From: SKVJ01 sp964578745 | GTDB lineage: Bacteria > Chloroflexota > Dehalococcoidia > GIF9 > AB-539-J10 | DNA length: 7,938 nt | Direction: 5' to 3' | Assembly: GCA_964578745.1 (NCBI GenBank) | Contig: CAZODZ010000071.1 | Location: 1-7,938, forward strand | Shown here: positions 6,183 through 7,938 of the stretch, in pieces | Position numbering within the stretch: the stretch's first letter is position 1 | Layout: every line of letters begins with the position of its first letter | Made by a program: the position numbers and the translations under genes | Notes under the pieces: model-generated | What the model saw: the letters and a program-made list of their open reading frames with translations, nothing else | Told to the model about the DNA's origin: nothing | Databases searched by the model: none

Positions 6183-7938
6183 TCAGTCGATAGTCCGGAC
6201 GATACCGGCGGTGGTGAACACCAGGCCGAGTGAGACCTTTGCAGGGGGTATCCCCAGCATGCCGGCGAGGACATCGCGGTACGTCCTCATTTGAGCAACG
6301 TAGTGGAATGCTCTCGCGCTCACGGCCGCGCTGCCGCGTACGTCGTCTGTCTTGAAGTCGTAGATGACCGCGCCGACCGGTCTGCCCCTTTCTTTGTATA
6401 TCACTACGCGATCGAAGCTACCAGTAATCCAGTCATCGCCTCTGACTACTTCGAAACGCCGCTCGCGCCACAATGAGATCTCGCCATCGGGACGGGCGAA
6501 CACCTGCGCGATGTCCGCCTCGAGCAGTGCCTTGCGGACATGCTCAATCGCTGTCTCCCACAACGCCGGGTCGGCGCCGTGTGGGGGTGGTGGGGTGCTG
6601 TAGGTTGCCGCCTCCCCGGCATCAAGCCACTCGATGTGCTGGAGGATGGCGTGGACGAGAGAGCCGAGCTCCCTGCGCCGACGTCGCTTCTCATCGAAGA
6701 GTGCCGCTGCGTCCGTCTCGGCGTCGTCGGCGTCCGACGGTCTCACTGCGGTTAGGCGCCGGTGGGGTTGTAGGGATGCTGCAGCCGGGATGACATCGGC
6801 CTTGTCAGGTTGGTGGCGCTCATGTATCAACGGCAGTGTTACGTACCATGATGTATTCCCTGCGGAATATAGGCACGTCGACATGACATCTCCAGCCTGG
6901 TATGTTGTCCCGTCAGCCTCGGTCGGCTTCGTGTCGCCGGCGAGTTGCTGCTTGATGAATGCCGCCTGCGTGAATGCCCGGGAGGTCTTTCCGGGGTATG
7001 ACGTGATGACGTACAGCGCCCGCTTCGCCCGGGTCATGGCTACGTAGAGGAGGCAGAGCGACTCGATGGCGGCGTCCTCCTCCATCTTGGAGGCCTGCTG
7101 TGAGAGTGTGTCATCCGCATCGACGACCAGTCGACGCGGCATCTCAAGTGCCCACAGAGGCTCGTTTGTCTCGGTGTCGCGCGCAAGCGCGAAGTTCGTC
7201 TCACGCGCCTTTGCCATACTCTGGTGATCCTCCAGCTCCGGCAGTATCACCACGTCGAACTCGAGTCCCTTCGCCTGGTGGACGGTCATGACGCGCACCG
7301 CATCGTCCGCCGCTTGCTCGTGCAGCTCGTAGCCATCAATGAAGTCCAGGAACTCGTCGCAGTCCCTGCTGCCGGTAGCATCGAACTCGGTCGCTGCCGC
7401 GAGAAGCTCGCTCAGTCTCTTGCGACCGTATGCGTCAAGTGGGGACCGCCTGTCCATGCGGGCGCCCCAGTCGCGAAGCAGCGATTGGAAACCGTGCAAC
7501 TGAATGTGGCGCAGAGCCTGTCGCGACAGCACGTCGCGTGAAAGTCGCCTGTCACGCAGCTCGTTGTTCAGCGGGCTCATCTGCAGGTGGCGCCACGCCA
7601 GGTTGTTTCCGGGGTGTGCCGCGACGGCAACGAGGGAAAGCAACACCGCCACCACCGGGTTGTCCTTGATGGCAGCCCGTCCCTCGTGGATGATGGTCAT
7701 GTCGGGGCATTCCCGCCGCAGAAAGTCGACCACCTCTTTCCCCTGCTCGTTCGTGCGCATGAGCACGGCTGTGGTGAGGGGGGTGGCGCAGTCGCCCGAA
7801 GCGGTCCGTTTCGTCGGCATGATGCTGCGGAGCAGGCCCGCTGCAATAGCGTAGCGCTCCTCCGCACCGGGCCTGAAGCTCCCGCCGTCGCATGGCGGTT
7901 CAAGCAGCATCGCGCAGCCGGCAGTGGTGTCCGTGTGG
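6183..7938 (-). CDS. UvrD-family helicase with C-terminal PD-(D/E)XK nuclease (AddA/RecB-like), 5'-truncated by the window edge
   Basis: The C-terminal part of a superfamily 1A helicase-nuclease, a class that resects double-strand DNA breaks for recombination (AddA of AddAB, or RecB). The frame is open to the window edge, so the N-terminal ATPase half with Walker A is not visible. Counting from Met at 7910: the domain-2A opening AVLMRTNEQGKEVVDFLRRE (48-67), the motif IV/V region VRVMTVHQAKGLEFDVVILP (205-224), and motif VI LLYVAMTRAKRALYVITS (287-304). After a linker rich in charged and Asp/Ala residues comes the nuclease domain: ELGSLVHAILQHIE with His420, a GSFDRV Asp500, YDFKTDD with Asp518 and Lys520, and the YVAQMRTY helix with Gln540 and Tyr544. 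The full catalytic set His...Asp...DxK...QxxxY is present, so the nuclease looks active. It could be AddA itself or a stand-alone RecB-like enzyme; no AddB partner is in the window, though one could lie upstream. It ends 142 bp before the MFS array. Confidence 0.92.
   Translation of the reverse strand, partial: HTDTTAGCAMLLEPPCDGGSFRPGAEERYAIAAGLLRSIMPTKRTASGDCATPLTTAVLMRTNEQGKEVVDFLRRECPDMTIIHEGRAAIKDNPVVAVLLSLVAVAAHPGNNLAWRHLQMSPLNNELRDRRLSRDVLSRQALRHIQLHGFQSLLRDWGARMDRRSPLDAYGRKRLSELLAAATEFDATGSRDCDEFLDFIDGYELHEQAADDAVRVMTVHQAKGLEFDVVILPELEDHQSMAKARETNFALARDTETNEPLWALEMPRRLVVDADDTLSQQASKMEEDAAIESLCLLYVAMTRAKRALYVITSYPGKTSRAFTQAAFIKQQLAGDTKPTEADGTTYQAGDVMSTCLYSAGNTSWYVTLPLIHERHQPDKADVIPAAASLQPHRRLTAVRPSDADDAETDAAALFDEKRRRRRELGSLVHAILQHIEWLDAGEAATYSTPPPPHGADPALWETAIEHVRKALLEADIAQVFARPDGEISLWRERRFEVVRGDDWITGSFDRVVIYKERGRPVGAVIYDFKTDDVRGSAAVSARAFHYVAQMRTYRDVLAGMLGIPPAKVSLGLVFTTAGIVRTID

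Overview
The window holds seven protein-coding genes, all on the minus strand, so transcription runs from high to low coordinates. Both outer genes are cut by the window edges. No tRNA, rRNA, CRISPR array, insertion sequence or integrase was found. The DNA is GC-rich, coding is dense, and the genes are bacterial in character. Several protein families (MCT/OFA-like MFS transporters with an RNTFxVFYP motif, TIM-barrel sugar isomerases, aldo/keto reductases) are ones I associate with Chloroflexota such as the marine SAR202/Dehalococcoidia. That placement is a guess from protein style, not a demonstrated assignment.

Layout in transcription order: (1) 7938-6183, the C-terminal part of a UvrD-family helicase with a fused RecB/AddA-type PD-(D/E)XK nuclease; (2) a 142-bp gap with a good sigma70-type extended -10 promoter; (3) 6040-4727 and 4724-3474, two full-length 12-helix MFS transporters separated by 2 bp; (4) 3440-2955, a third MFS copy that has lost its middle (TM3-TM9) but kept its reading frame; (5) a 93-bp gap with a second candidate promoter; (6) 2861-1884, an aldo/keto reductase; (7) 1842-1000, a TIM-barrel sugar-phosphate isomerase/epimerase; (8) 961-1, the first 320 residues of the replication-repair AAA+ ATPase RarA.

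The five central genes look like a small uptake-and-conversion cassette, in which transporters bring in a carbohydrate or organic acid that a reductase and an isomerase/epimerase then process. It lies between two unrelated DNA-maintenance genes. The substrate cannot be read from the sequence. The most unusual object is the 161-residue mini-MFS gene, in which TM2 is joined directly to TM10. I see no convincing novel defence or mobile system; the findings below are modest and graded accordingly.
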